A stretch of DNA of 64,000 nt from Solicoccozyma terricola (lineage: Eukaryota; Basidiomycota; Tremellomycetes; Filobasidiales; Piskurozymaceae): positions 17,645 to 81,644 of the forward strand of contig BCLD01000025.1 of the NCBI GenBank assembly GCA_001600875.1, read 5' to 3'. Shown piece after piece: positions 34,121-46,288 of the stretch; the stretch's first letter is position 1, and each line of letters opens with the position of its first letter. Position numbers and translations under genes: made by a program. A model generated the notes under the pieces. It was not told where the DNA came from. It did not search any database and saw only the letters and a list, made by a program, of their open reading frames with translations.

Positions 34121-37036
34121 CTTGTTGTTCTGCTGGCTGTGTGGCTGCGGTGGCTGTAGTGGTTGTGATGGCTTGGTAGAAAATCCCTTTCATGGACCCA
34201 TCCATCAGCTGCATTATATATGCGAATTGAGACAGACTGCGAGATAGACAGGAACACAAAGACACACAGAGAGAGTGATAGAGAGAGTGGACCGATACGC
34301 CCAAGTTTCGGTTGTCGCCGACGCTCGGAAGAGTCGCTCAATGGCGGTGTTGGGTACCCTACGATTGTCAATGCCGATCCTTCATGATGCCGAGGATTGC
34401 GCCACTGCATATACGGCACGACATACACAACGGGCGGTTCCACCTGGGCTGATATCGGATTCGCCACCAAGGCCTAGACGAAAAGGTGCTCCTATTGCAG
34501 CGGGGCAGTCGCCGTCGACCCATGCTCCAGGAGTCCATGTCCAATTGCGGTGCATATCATTCCATGTATGGTTTGTGTGATAGGGCAGCATAGCCTTCGC
34601 TGAGGGAAAACGTAGTCGGACCTCATGATGTCCTCGGAGGGATTAGGGTTCCTGAATGATTGGTGATCGTCTCTCTGCCAAAATGCTATATTATTGGCTG
34701 TTGATTGACTCGCCATGCGTGTCCACAGTGTGCTACTGCTCCAGGAATGTGTCATCGTGGCACCGCTTTGTCCAGCAATGGTGACTCCCCCCCCCCCCAA
34801 AGTGTACTCGCAGATCACAAGCCACAGTTCCCCCATATGCGGGGGGGTCCGGAAACAGGCAATGGAGTCAAGTTTCGACCTTGACACTCGTGAGCCGTCG
34901 ATCATCGTACGATGAAACAAGAGACTAGTTATCGTCTCTCATTCCCTTTGCCTCACACCCTGTAATACGCAGAGAATAGAACCTTATCACCATCTTTTAT
35001 CCTCAAGCGACTGACATTCGACCCAATCAGAATAGCTATCCCTTGTCCCATCACGTCCCCGTCTTACCTACCGATAGGGACATATCCTCACAAGGTCTGA
35101 AACCAACTTTCGCACGACCCAAAACATCATCATCGACTGATCTATCGAGGATTACCTAAGTAGAATGCGTCGACTAAGGGTACTTACTTCGGAAAGGATC
35201 AGCATACTACAGGAGCCCCTAACCCCTTCCCGGCCCCGGCCATTACCCTCCTATTCGTTCCGAGTCGGCCATGTCGACTGTGAAGTGTTGCCACATTCCA
35301 GGCAATCTTTCAGCATGGCGACCGCCCACTGGTAATCTATTTGGTCAGAAATACTGGTCCATCGACACGAACGGCTAATTCTCCTGGTGGAATGGAATCA
35401 CGTTCCTAATCTAGGTTGGCAATTGTTCAAGGAGCCTCGTGCTTTTGTCCATTTTTGTGCAAAGGATGGAAGGGCTCTGGATCACAATTGTCTGTCTGGA
35501 ACTTCAGATGAACACTACCAAGGGATCGGGGGGTTAGGGGGTTGCAGGTACAACCGAGTGTTCCCCCGCTGCTTCGGAAAGTCATTCTCAACAGATTCGA
35601 TTCCAACAAGGAAGCAGCTCCTGATTATCACTTCCGAACCCTATCAGGATGGGTAGAGAGGACAGGCCTCCGGATTCAGAGCGCAAGTAGTTGGTGGCTG
35701 GGAGCTTCTAGACAGGAACGTTAGAGTGCTTCGGGACGTGCAGCTTCTCAGCGTCTGGTTGCACATCCGCGTCCTGGTTCCAACAACTCGAGTAACGCCC
35801 GTACTGACTGGGTGGCATTTGAGGCAACGACCCTTACACCACTTGGAACCTGTTTCCGCAGGTCAAATTGTTGAAAGAGGGACTTGGAGAGCTCGGTTTC
35901 TTGTCGATAAAGTGTGGGGGTCCGTCCCGCCGCCAGGTGAGAAAGACATGCTGGACGGTAGTGAAGAACATTTTTCCAAAGCTCTATCCCTCACCATACT
36001 ACCGTCTGCCCACTTCTGTTCCCCATATTCTGTTCCACGAATCTCCAGGATTGGGATGCGATTCCCTCCGGGGTTGACCAGCTTTGTGGCACTCATTGAT
36101 TTCGAATTCCAGGAGAATGTCGAATGAATATCATGTTCGATCAACATGCGTGTGCAAGGATGGCATATAATGCATTATGCGTTTGCCGGAGATTCACCTG
36201 CCTGCTCAGAATTACAATCAGATCTCTCTCTGCCAAAATCGCCGTCGTCCCCAAGTGCTCCGATCTGATGCTCCGATCTACACCCCCAATCCCTTGCCCG
36301 ATCAAGACCGTTTGACCAATTCCAATGCATGTTTCAAGTCTGCAGATGCAGATCGTGCGATCTTTCCGAATGTTCTGCCCAGGTCGTGCGGGGGTGAGTG
36401 GTTATCAAGTTCGCAGGGTCATTTCGAGAGGATACCGCCGTGATGTCTATACATGTAGCCTTGATATCTCGCTGATTTGATTGGTGATCGTTTGGAGCAG
36501 TGCGGGTTGCAGTTTCAAATCCAAAGTGTATGAGACATAACAAAACGCAGTCCTGCCCATCAAGCAGTTGCAGCAGCCGTATGCCTACTGTCGGGCAGTG
36601 TATTCGGGCTATAATGACATCTCTCCCAAAGTTGTGATTGGCGGGGTATGTAACTACATTTCGGTCCGAGGTGATGACCGGTGGCGTTTCGTTTTCACAC
36701 GGTATGAGGGAGCGCCTGACGACCAGCAGGGAGGGCCCTCACCCAACCAATAACTAGCCGGCGTGACTTCGCGACTTTTCTCGTACAGGCGGGACCCCAG
36801 GACTTGGACGGCCCCCACTCTAGGGATCCACATTGAAATCGACGCCTGGGATGCTGGCTGGAAGCAATTCATGGCTCGGGGACTTTTGTTCCTGACTGAA
36901 ATGGTGGCTTTCCCGTGGCGTACTCTCGATGTGGAAGCAACATTGTATCAACTCACTCTGCCATCTCTCATCTCATCGATTTGGACGGCCTGTCCGCAAC
37001 TGTTTTTTTTACCAAATATCAACCCCCACAACAGCC
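34121..37036. other. long region with no gene identified; possible decayed coding sequence at 35400-36400
   Basis: Peptide-like stretches occur on the plus strand in alternating frames, for example WVERTGLRIQSASSWW near 35650, VKLLKEGLGELGFLSIK near 35865 and NPLPDQDRLTNSNACFKSAD near 36290. No set of GT-AG introns joined them, and no family was recognised. This could be an eroded gene or chance. Poly-C and poly-G runs occur at about 34787-34798 and 34841-34847. Confidence 0.3.
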
Positions 37037-38366
37037 ATGATCTCCGTCTTCCACCTGACCTTGATCGCGCTTTTGTCCATGACCGCTACGGCGCTATGGA
37101 TTCCGTTCTTTTCAGCTTTGGGCCCAGCTCCAGCGGATCCTGAGGTGCCCGAGGGTAGCCTACAGCGATACAAGGACAGCATCATACGTAGCGAAGAATA
37201 TCAGAGCCTTCCTTGGGTGGAACTCGCCGCGAACTATAGTTTCTTTCCTAGAGATTTCCCTCGGCCAATGCCCTTCGAGGTACATGAGGAGTATTACAAG
37301 GCCACACCCACCAAAACCGCAGGATGGTGGCCGTGGAACATGGAACCGACCAGGACGAGATCGGAGCCTCAACAGCGAGGGAATAACAAGGCATTGCTCC
37401 CCAGAAGCACATACACGTTTAGCTGCCCGACTTCTGTGCAGTGCAACGACGGAGGTTGCTGTAATTTGGGAGATTATTGCGCGATCAAAGAAGGTCAACT
37501 AGGGTGTTGTCCGATGTGAGTAATGCCGAAAACTGGGATGACGGACGGCGCTAAATTGCCATGCGCAGAGGCTCCAATTGCGATGCTGGCGCTATTCCTG
37601 GGTGCATAACGTGAGTACTTGTTGCCCTGGAAACATTTGGCGTTGGCGTTCGACTGATAAACCCATCTGTCCAGATCTTGTTACGGTATATGCTGTGACC
37701 AGATTCCTACCATCATCGGCGAAGCGATTTGCTCCCCGACCCCAGGGGAAGGCGGTCAATCCTCTGGCATTTGCACCGGTGTCCAGCCGATGAGCCCATT
37801 AGCAACCCAGGCCGCCGCCTGTACGGCCGATCAGTTGTGAGTAATATCGCTTCGCGCAGTCACTAGGTGCACCAACATTAGCCTCTTGGGACTTCAGTAT
37901 CTGTGGGCAAGAATGCTGTCCCAGCAATGCCGGGATTGTCTGTGACAATGTTACAATTCCCGGTGCGCCATTCTGTAACATAGCAGCGGACGTTTGCGCT
38001 CCTGGAATGCGTAAACGTGACACCAACGACACCTGCCTCAACGTCACAACAAACTCGACGGCGTTCTCGCAACGATTCTCGGCACAAGCGTCGTTGGCGG
38101 TGAACACTACAATCACGATGGCACCGAATGGCACGGCGATGGCGAGTAGCACTGCGGGAGGGACTGTATTGACGACGGGTGGTGCAGGAGGAGGGTCCAT
38201 TACTTCTGGGCAGTCATCCTCACCGACTGCACGGGCATCTAGTGTGACCTCAACATCGAGTCTGGCGGCGGCAACGACCACTAAAGCAAGTGCAGCAAGG
38301 GGCACCCATCAATCGAGGTTGGACATCGTTTTTTTCGTGTTGGCGATATTTGCGATAGCGTGGTAG
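37037..38366 (+). CDS. GPI-anchored cysteine-rich secreted protein
   Basis: Four exons, 37037-37515, 37569-37610, 37675-37836 and 37898-38366, give 383 aa with matching phases. A signal peptide (ISVFHLTLIALLSMTATA) is at residues 2-19. The middle carries three cysteine clusters: CPTSVQCNDGGCCNLGDYC, then CCPIGSNC with CITSCYGICC, and ICGQECCP. A Ser/Thr/Gly-rich stalk with several N-glycosylation sites (NVT, NTT) follows from about residue 265. The end is a hydrophobic segment RLDIVFFVLAIFAIAW without a cytoplasmic tail, which is typical of a GPI-attachment signal. It is probably a cell-wall or surface protein. The function of the cysteine module is not known to me. It is convergent with the LicD-family gene 218 bp downstream. 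Confidence 0.85.
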
Positions 38367-38584
38367 ACCAAAAGACAACATTGGATCGTGTGCTACTCTG
38401 TATATCTTCCTTACGTGCTCTATATCGTCCTTGTATTGCCATTCAAATACCGCGTTTTCATATCATGGCACAGTGCTATTCCCCCGTCCAACTGGTTATA
38501 GCCATCCACTGACCCACCGTCGAGTTGAAACGGTAGCTGTACACGCTTGGTTAATACGAGGGCACACCACAGCTTCGACCTTGC

Positions 38585-39331
38585 TTACCCTCGAAAAACT
38601 TCCCTCTCGAGTGCTTCCTGACCATACTCTTCACGGAGCAGTCGTTCGGGTTGCGAGGGCACGTACGCAGCCATCCCCTCGAAAGAAGAGAGTTGTAATG
38701 GGAAGACTGAATCGTATGGATACCTGTGTCCGTCTCTTGATACGAGGAGGGTGCACCGATGGGAAACCACGGTGGTAACCGCGGTCACGTCGATGAATGC
38801 CCCATTAGACATGTCGACGAATCGTGCATCGATACGGTTCTCATCCTGCCAAGGGGATCCAACCCTCTGGTCCTTCCAGTGAGGGTTGATGTCCAGGAGG
38901 TATTGTCCGGTGTGGGGTTGGGGTCCCTCTGGATACCTCTCATAGACTGACATGTTGTGACCGTGATTGACTATCGTCTCCAGAGACTCTACAGATATGT
39001 GAGCATCGCCATCATTGTCCCACGGCAGTACCCGCTTTCCCCAATACCAGCCGAGCAGCGTACCATGTGCTAGCCAGGTCTCTATGCCTAGTGAAGCCAT
39101 TGTATGCAGATATGACTGGATGACTGGTGTCATCGAAACCGGGAGGTGCTCCGGGTTGGCGAATCGGCCATCGAGATGGCCGTTTGTGGCGGATTCATGG
39201 AAGTACTTGGGGTTGGGACTGGGACTGGGAGAGGGATATCGGGTGGGCAAATACGTGTAGACCACGTAGACGAGGAGGAATGTAGGTAATATGAAAAGGT
39301 GCAAGCGGCGCATTCCTGACGTGGTTGACAT
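38585..39331 (-). CDS. LicD-family transferase, type II membrane protein
   Basis: A single exon of 248 aa, taking ATG 39331 as start because it directly precedes the membrane anchor (RRLHLFILPTFLLVYVVYTY). An open extension to 39475 exists. The LicD core is clear: TWLAHGTLLGWYWGKRVLPW followed by DNDGDAHISV, where the Asp residues are the expected metal-binding catalytic positions. IDARFVDMSNGAFIDVTAV and SSFEGMAAYVP match later blocks of the family, as does the REEYG near the C-terminus. LicD proteins transfer phosphocholine or related phospho-groups; fungal members include Mnn4-like mannosylphosphorylation proteins. It probably acts in the Golgi lumen on cell-surface glycans. Confidence 0.87.
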   Translation of the reverse strand: MSTTSGMRRLHLFILPTFLLVYVVYTYLPTRYPSPSPSPNPKYFHESATNGHLDGRFANPEHLPVSMTPVIQSYLHTMASLGIETWLAHGTLLGWYWGKRVLPWDNDGDAHISVESLETIVNHGHNMSVYERYPEGPQPHTGQYLLDINPHWKDQRVGSPWQDENRIDARFVDMSNGAFIDVTAVTTVVSHRCTLLVSRDGHRYPYDSVFPLQLSSFEGMAAYVPSQPERLLREEYGQEALEREVFRG

Positions 39332-39885
39332 CGGCCACTTGCCGACATGTGCCAGTGAGTAATAACACCAGCGGTCCCTCGGGTAGGTGTGTTGGTTGCG
39401 TGAGATCGACATCCCAGGAGGACCCAGGCATGCTCGGACATTCCCGAAGTTAGTAACCTGCGGGGCGAGCAGCATTGCTATCTACCCCCTCACCAGCGAC
39501 ATCTTTCAAGTAGGAGGTAACATACAGCATTGTCTCACAAGGGAGGGTTTTGTGTCCGGTTGTTTGGGATGAACGTCCTCGAGCTCTATTGCCTCGAGTG
39601 GCAGGCGTGGCGCTCCCACATTGATTCGCGGCATGGACATAAACTAAGCGCATAAAAGATCGTATTCGAGCAACCCTTAAGCTGCCAAGTACTACGAAGA
39701 ACGAACCAGCACATGACAATGTGTACCTCTACTTGTCTAATCTCATCAACCTAATGCGGGTACGTCCACTTCTTACTCTGTCGCTCCATTATTGTGGATG
39801 GTTCTGAGCGTGTCCACTCTTATCCCCTAGTGTTGTAGATGGGTCTGGTACCCGAGTAAGGTAATACAGGTCCCAGGAGTGTTCA

Positions 39886-40350
39886 TCATAATATGGTGGA
39901 CGAATCATTCACTTTACAATCATTGCAGCGGCTACATATTTTCCATCCTTTATAGGCCCCCATATACCTGGGACCGTCCCATGCGTGTTGGTCCGGGTCA
40001 TTGCCACATGATTTCTTGTAACATCCATCATGAATACAAGCCACGTTAGCATCATCACTAGGGTAATCACCTGTTACATCCACAAATCATGTTCAAGGGT
40101 TAAATCATTTCCCTGGCCGAGGATAGGTGCACAGGGTTGCATCTTACATGGTTGGCGTTCCTTGAGACATGAGGAATGATCATCTCCTCCGACTGTGGAC
40201 TCCGCCCTGGAAGGATTATTGGAGCCATCCTCGTGTGTTGTTGCAACTGTTACCTTGGGAGTTACCTACATAGTTGAATCGAAGCACGATAGACCAATCA
40301 CTCACCAGTAGAATTTTCAGTTGACATGTTTCAGACGAAACTTTGATGTT
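39886..40350 (-). CDS. possible small cysteine-rich protein gene
   Basis: The last frame encodes CIHDGCYKKSCGNDPDQHAW and WKICSRCNDC, ending at a stop near 39886. Upstream pieces on the same strand are MSTENST (near 40320) and SSCLKERQPCKMQPC (near 40150). GT-AG junctions are visible at several ends, but I could not make all phases agree. The cysteine pairs suggest a small zinc-binding or disulfide-rich protein. The family is not recognised. Confidence 0.35.
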
Positions 40351-42170
40351 GAGTTGAGTTGTGACAAGTTGTGGTGTGGTTTCTGGATGTTGAATCATAG
40401 AAAAGAGATGGGGGAGATACAGTTGATTCCCTTTGCTTTGTAGATACCGCTATCACAAACTCCTCTACGCTTCGGTGATTGCAATGTTTCGCCCTTTGAT
40501 GAATTGTTTGGGAAAGATCCCAAGGGGATGACGCCCTCCCCCTGGGATGTAAGGGACATTTTGTTTCACAGGCCTAAGCCGAATGCTTCTTTGAATGACG
40601 CTTCCTCGAGCCTACATACCTACCAAGTTTGTCATTCCTTTGAGAAAAGATTAGACTTCAGAGTAAGGGTGTGGGTACTGGCTTGCGTGTTGGAATATGA
40701 TTGGCAATCCCTGGAGGATAGTGTTGATGATGCAATGGTGCTCCTTTGAAAGGAGATAATACCCTCCCCATGGACCTCCGATGTTGCCAATGCCGATCAC
40801 CGGTTCAAAGTGCTGTGGGACCTCATTATTATCGCATACTCCCAAATAGCCATACCTTCCCTATTAAGAGTGAAGGCTCGAATGCTCATGTGTAGGGGTT
40901 CTCTGTCAAGACCTTATCGTCACCAAAGCGGCCGTTGTTAGGAACCCACTGGTTCTGATGCGTTCAGTAAGTAGGGAATGATTATATATCTATGGGATGC
41001 ACCCTTTTTGCCTTCAACATCTATCATCTCTTCATTCCTCGGCATCCGACACACCTTCATTTCCGATTCCCAGTTGATCTTCATATCTTCATTGGGACCC
41101 GATCATCCTTCCTCTCTTTCGGCACAGTCTCTGTCGACTTCATCACTTCGCACGTCTTCATGGTTAGAAGTGAATCCAAAAGCGAGGGAGCACGAAACCT
41201 GTCTTTTGCCGTCTCTCCCTTGTACCGATTCGATACATTGAAGGACGGGACCCTCACCTGACGAATAGCACATACTCAACCTGAAGCAGATACGCAACGT
41301 TCAAGTTCACCTGAAGTAGCAATGGAAATAGCGACTGAGCGGGAAGTCGATGCCTCATTCGTCACTCTGTCGAGGGCGAAGGGACCTGTCATGCTTCAGT
41401 TATAAGATTCGCTTGAGCAACATTGGGCAGAGTTAATGTGCTCACTGAGTGACAGGACTTGGCACCACTGCCTGCGGGGCCTTGTCCAGGCAAGACAGCG
41501 GGCATTGGCGGCGAGCTATGGACGGGGCAAATGACGATTATGGAAACGTGTGTTGAACGGGCTACTAGGAACGGGTCTCACGAATGACGAAACAACTTCC
41601 TAACGAACATCCCCCGGCAAAGTACCTATGAAGTAATACCCTCGGCTGCTACTCCCCACGAGGATGACTTGGAAAATAATGCATGATGATTCAGTGGGGG
41701 TACCATCACATCAAACCCATGAATTGGCGCCTGTATCACCGTGAAGTGAGAGTCCTCTTGATCTGGAGCAGGCGCTGCCAAAAACGGTATCATGTGGGTG
41801 ATGGTATGAGAGGAAGGTGGGCTATCTCGCCCCCAGCCAGACGGAATCTAGGCCAACCAACGACGCTCTAGTGTACACGCCTTTTCTATTTTCTCTTTCC
41901 TGAGCGGAATCAGGCATCCTGGTGCATGCGCAATCGCGTAATAATACGTGTCCCACAGGAAGCAGCATAATCGTCGCTCACCGGTCTTGACGAACGTAAC
42001 GATCCCTGGAAACTTATTCCACTCGACTAGTCGATGCCAATATCCACACCGGGCGGGCTTGTGGACAGATTGAAGGAGCCGGAGAATGAGTCCGGTCAAC
42101 CCTCCGTCCACTCCTCTGTATTAGCGACTGGCGATCTGCAGATCCATATTCGTACTGCTCCGCATGCAAC
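40351..42170. other. intergenic, nothing recognised
   Basis: Short frames occur on both strands, none convincing. It includes the presumed promoter of the fusion gene that follows. Confidence 0.4.
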
Positions 42171-45100
42171 ATGGTCGATGTGATAGCTGAGGGGGACAGA
42201 AGCGATACTGTATTTTCCGGTGGGTGACCACCGGTTGGTACGCATCCTGGCCGACTGCTGATCCTTGCCTCGAATACGTCCCTAAACCAGTAACATGCGC
42301 CATGATATGCCTGTCAACAACTTTCGTCATCTTTAGGCTCATCAGCAAGCTCTGGCTCACCTGGAAGCCGACTTGGGATGACCTTGTTGTCTGCATTGCG
42401 TGGGCATTCGCGGCAGGTCTGTCTGCCACGATCATGTTTGCCACCACGGTGGGACTCGGAACCTTGGACAAGGACATCTCGAGTAACGATCAGAAACCCC
42501 TGTGGGTGCATGGTGTGTAACCAAATTTACCCTGAAAGATGTACTGAAACCCTGGCATAACGGTTGAGACAGAAAGTCTGCAGAATACGCATTTACTGTC
42601 CTCTACAATCCTGCTCTAATGCTGGTCAAGGTGTCGATCCTCATGCTGTACCACAGGATGGCTCGAGGTCGCCCTTTCTTCCGCTATGCGACCTTGATTT
42701 TGGGAGCGATTGTCCTCCTCAATGGTACGGTCCTCACGCTACTCAACATTTTCCAGTGCAGGCCGGTAGCGGCGGCCTTCAACAACCAGGACTTCAACCA
42801 AGCACACTGCATTGACATCATATCCCTGTTTCTCTGCTCTTCCCCCATCACGGTCATTACCGACATCGCAATCCTGATCATTCCCCTTCCGATGGTCACG
42901 TCGATGCGTCTGGAGATGCGACAAAAAGTCGGCCTCATTGCCACCTTCATCACCGGCCTGTTCGTCACCATCGTCGACGTGATACGTATCGCCTACTTGC
43001 AGGAGGCTCTCATCCAAGTGCAGAACCCGAATGCTGCCGCATCCTCTGGTGGAGTGGGACATGTGACAGGCTCTATTCCGGACTTTGCATGGCATGCCAG
43101 CTACTCCCTGATGTGGTCCGCCGTCGAGGTAAATGTCGGTCTCACCTGTGCATGTGCTCTCGTCATCAAGCCTCTGCTGGTCAGAATCATCCCATGGGGC
43201 TCTCACAAACCGGCAGGGTCGACGTCGTTCTCACCAGGGGGTAGCATGATCAGGAGTTCGATGTCGCGTGCTCCACCGGATCACGGTGCTTTGGAGGAAA
43301 CGGCTGTGTTCCCTGCTCATCTGGGCGAGCAGTATCCACCCGATGACGATGCTTTGGAGGAAGCGGCTGTGTTCCCTGGCCATCTGGGTGCACAGTGTCC
43401 ACCAGAAATCGACCGGGATGTCAGAATTGATGATACCTTCCCTACGCCGCTATCAAGTACGTTTCCGAACGGATTGGACGCAATCCACGAGGAAGTTCAG
43501 CGGCTACCGTCAGATGTCCCTACCGTGGGTAACTGGCAACATACCGGGGAACACCGCAGAACCTCCGCCACGAGGTCGTTACTCCATCGGCTCGGGAGGG
43601 AGGGCTCAGCGGCACAGTCATCGTCCCCACCGGAGCCTACCACATTTATGGACTTTGTCAACCTCGGCGATCGAAAACCTCTCACGCGATTGACAGCAAA
43701 GGAGGCTTGGTGGCCTGTCGCATTCGGTGAGCTCAGCTACCAGGCCGGTTTTTCCTTCGGCTCTCTGACAGAACGAACGATCAGTTTCCTTGTTCTTCTG
43801 GACCTGGGGATTCGCATATAGTTCGTATTGCTCCTAAGGTGTCAAGGTAGATCGTCGCTGACTCTCAGTGCTGGGATAAACAGGTCTCCTCGAAGCCATC
43901 GCCACTAGTTTACAACAGCTTAGTCACTACTCGTCGCTTGAGCTAGCCCTCCTCCAGAGTGCGTATTGGGTCGGGTACCTGCTCGGGCCCTTGCTTGCGG
44001 GTTACTGGATTCTTATTCGGAAGGGCTTCAAAACGACGTTCATGACTGGCCTAGCGATCTTTGCTGTGGCAAGCCTTACCTTCTGGCCGTCTTCTTCGCT
44101 CCTGAGCTTCCCAGGCTTTGTCGTATCAAATATACTCCTTGGGAGCGGTCTCTCCGTATTGGCGATTGCCGCCAACCTCTTCACAGCTCTGTCTGGCCCC
44201 GAACATCTAATGGAATCGAGACTCAACTTTGTGCAGGGTATTCAGGGGGTCGGATTGGCGATCTCCCCGGTGCTCGTGGAAAAGGTGTTCTTCAAACAAG
44301 TCACAAGGGCAGGTCTTTACAACTCGCAGTGGGCATATCTAGCAATCTCTTTATGGGCCTCCTTTCTTGGTGTAGTCCTCTACTATCTCCCCCTGGGCGA
44401 GGCGAGTGACGACGACATCGAGGTGATGTTCGAGGACCATATGTCTCGGAAAGGTCTGGAGGGTAAAAAGACCGTATGGGGAATTCAGATTGCATGGTTC
44501 CTCTTTGCCGTTGCCATCTTCGAGATGCTTCTTTACCTCGGTGCTCAGCAGATGGTGTATTACAACTGGGGTGTATTGGTGCAATACATTGATTATGCGT
44601 GAGTCGGAAGTTTCCTACACATCTTAGTTTCAACACGCCTCACGCCATCTCGGGTTGCAGAGCGGCTCCTATCAGCGCCTCGGACTACCTCACCATCGCA
44701 CTTGCTCTACTCGCCACTGGCCGCTTCTTAGGCTCGGGAGTCTGCTACGTCGGAGTACCTGGCCGCCTGGTTCTTGTGATCTGCGTCGCAGGGTGCTTGA
44801 TCACGTCGACCCTGGCGCTGTCCCTGCCCGTACCATCCTCCGGGAACGCCCCGCTCGCATTTCTCCTTCTGAGCCTCTTCTTCGAGGGACCGATATTCCC
44901 CACGCTGCTCTCGATCACGCTCCGTGGGGCAGGACGAAGGACGAAGCTGGTCTCGACATGTCTGACCGTGATGCTGCGGGGCGGAATTGTCTGGCCTCTA
45001 ATCGCATGGGCAACTCTGCAAGGACACAGCGGCGATGGTCGGTATTCACTACGAGTGACCGTGGCGTTGTTTGCGGCACTCCTGGTGTGCCTGATACTGT

Positions 45101-45255
45101 TCAACCTGCATCCCACACTCCGGCGATGGGCAGATCCGGCTAAACAGCTCAAGGGCCAGCGAGATCTGGACAGTAGGCCGGTAGCACCGTCCAATCTACC
45201 AGAATCGCCGTTTGCGAGGACAGAGAAGGGACCCAGTCCACATTGTCCTTCGTAG
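42171..45255 (+). CDS. fusion of fungal rhodopsin-like seven-helix domain with FucP-type MFS transporter
   Basis: Exons: first coding block to 42512, then 42569 to about 43758, 43884-44598 and 44661-45255. The first half carries YASWPTADPCLEYVPKPVT, LYNPALMLVKVSILMLYHRM, a Cys/His-containing loop and TDIAILIIPLPMVTSMRL, typical of the fungal rhodopsin-like (Pth11-related) domain PF20684. After a linker with the repeated peptide DALEEAAVFPGHLG come FMDFVNLGDRKPLTRL, GLLEAIATSLQQLS and YWVGYLLGPLLAGYWILIRK. These match fucose/galactose/hexose-permease-type MFS proteins, and the fusion resembles proteins of the same architecture in other fungi. Two points are unresolved. The start is one: ATG 42171 is out of frame with the conserved block. 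The junction after GFSF is the other: it fits only a GC or non-canonical donor near 43759. It might be a transceptor-like membrane protein; that is speculation. Confidence 0.82.
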
Positions 45256-46288
45256 TACATCGCGGACCCGTTCCAAAGAAGACTGCAGCTTCTTGCGGAT
45301 CAAGACAGTAAGGGGAAGCCAACTAGGTGAGCAGTGTAGCCATTCTATCATCGCTTCCATTCATCATGCTACAGCCACGCCGATGACGTCCCGCCAGTGT
45401 CTCGAAACACACCCCTCACCGCGGGACCCGAGCGATCACCTCGATCTTAGAAGGTTGTTGATACGTTTAGCGGGAGTAACATCTGCCGATGTAGACACTT
45501 AAGCAGTCGATAGACTGTAACATAATAGAACGGTAAGATCAATCTTTCCGGTAGTGACGAACACGGTGCTGCTCTGTATGGCAGTCTATTATCGCATCTG
45601 TAAGCTCGTTGTAAATATTGTTTTTAATCCAGCGGTTCCGATTCAGTGCATCAGGCGGTATATCTTGCCTGGTCCTACCATGGCACCAGTTAGCAGTGCA
45701 TTTGTGCTCGCAGAGCTTCTTGGGACTGCCGTGGTAGTTTGGTAGTAGCTCGTAGAACGTAGGAACTGCCTGCATGGTGGTCATTGAAGTTGGTAATTTT
45801 TTATTCGATCCGGCCTCGTTGGCTTCTTCAGGCAATCTTTGATACCTATGATCCTTGCTTCCCCACCACAAACGGAGATTCCAACGGAATCGTTTGTCCC
45901 TTTCTTCCCTTATTTCAGATGACCTCTGCACCTACTTTCATCAAGGTGTTGAAGGATTACCCAATGTTCGATTCGGTTGGAGATAGGCAGTTGGGAACCC
46001 AAGTGTTTCGATCTCATCTGTTCTTGCTTGCCATGTCACATTCCCTTTCATTGCGAATCGTCCCCTTGCTGAAGTAATTATCGTGCCCAAGTTGTTCCTT
46101 TGTGAACATGATTGCAATAACGATATCGAAAACTTCAGAGTCACATGGAGTGCCAAATTTCCCCTAGGAGAAAAGTTTCCAGGTGGTGATAATCCCCGGC
46201 GGACCCCACAGTTTTTGGAGCTCTTTTATCACCCAAGGGCTCCAAATATCCCGGGGTCCACAGCATTTCATGTGCTTACCAAGAGTAG
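45256..46288. other. intergenic, nothing recognised
   Basis: No gene recognised between the fusion gene and the SnoaL-like gene, which converge here. Confidence 0.4.
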
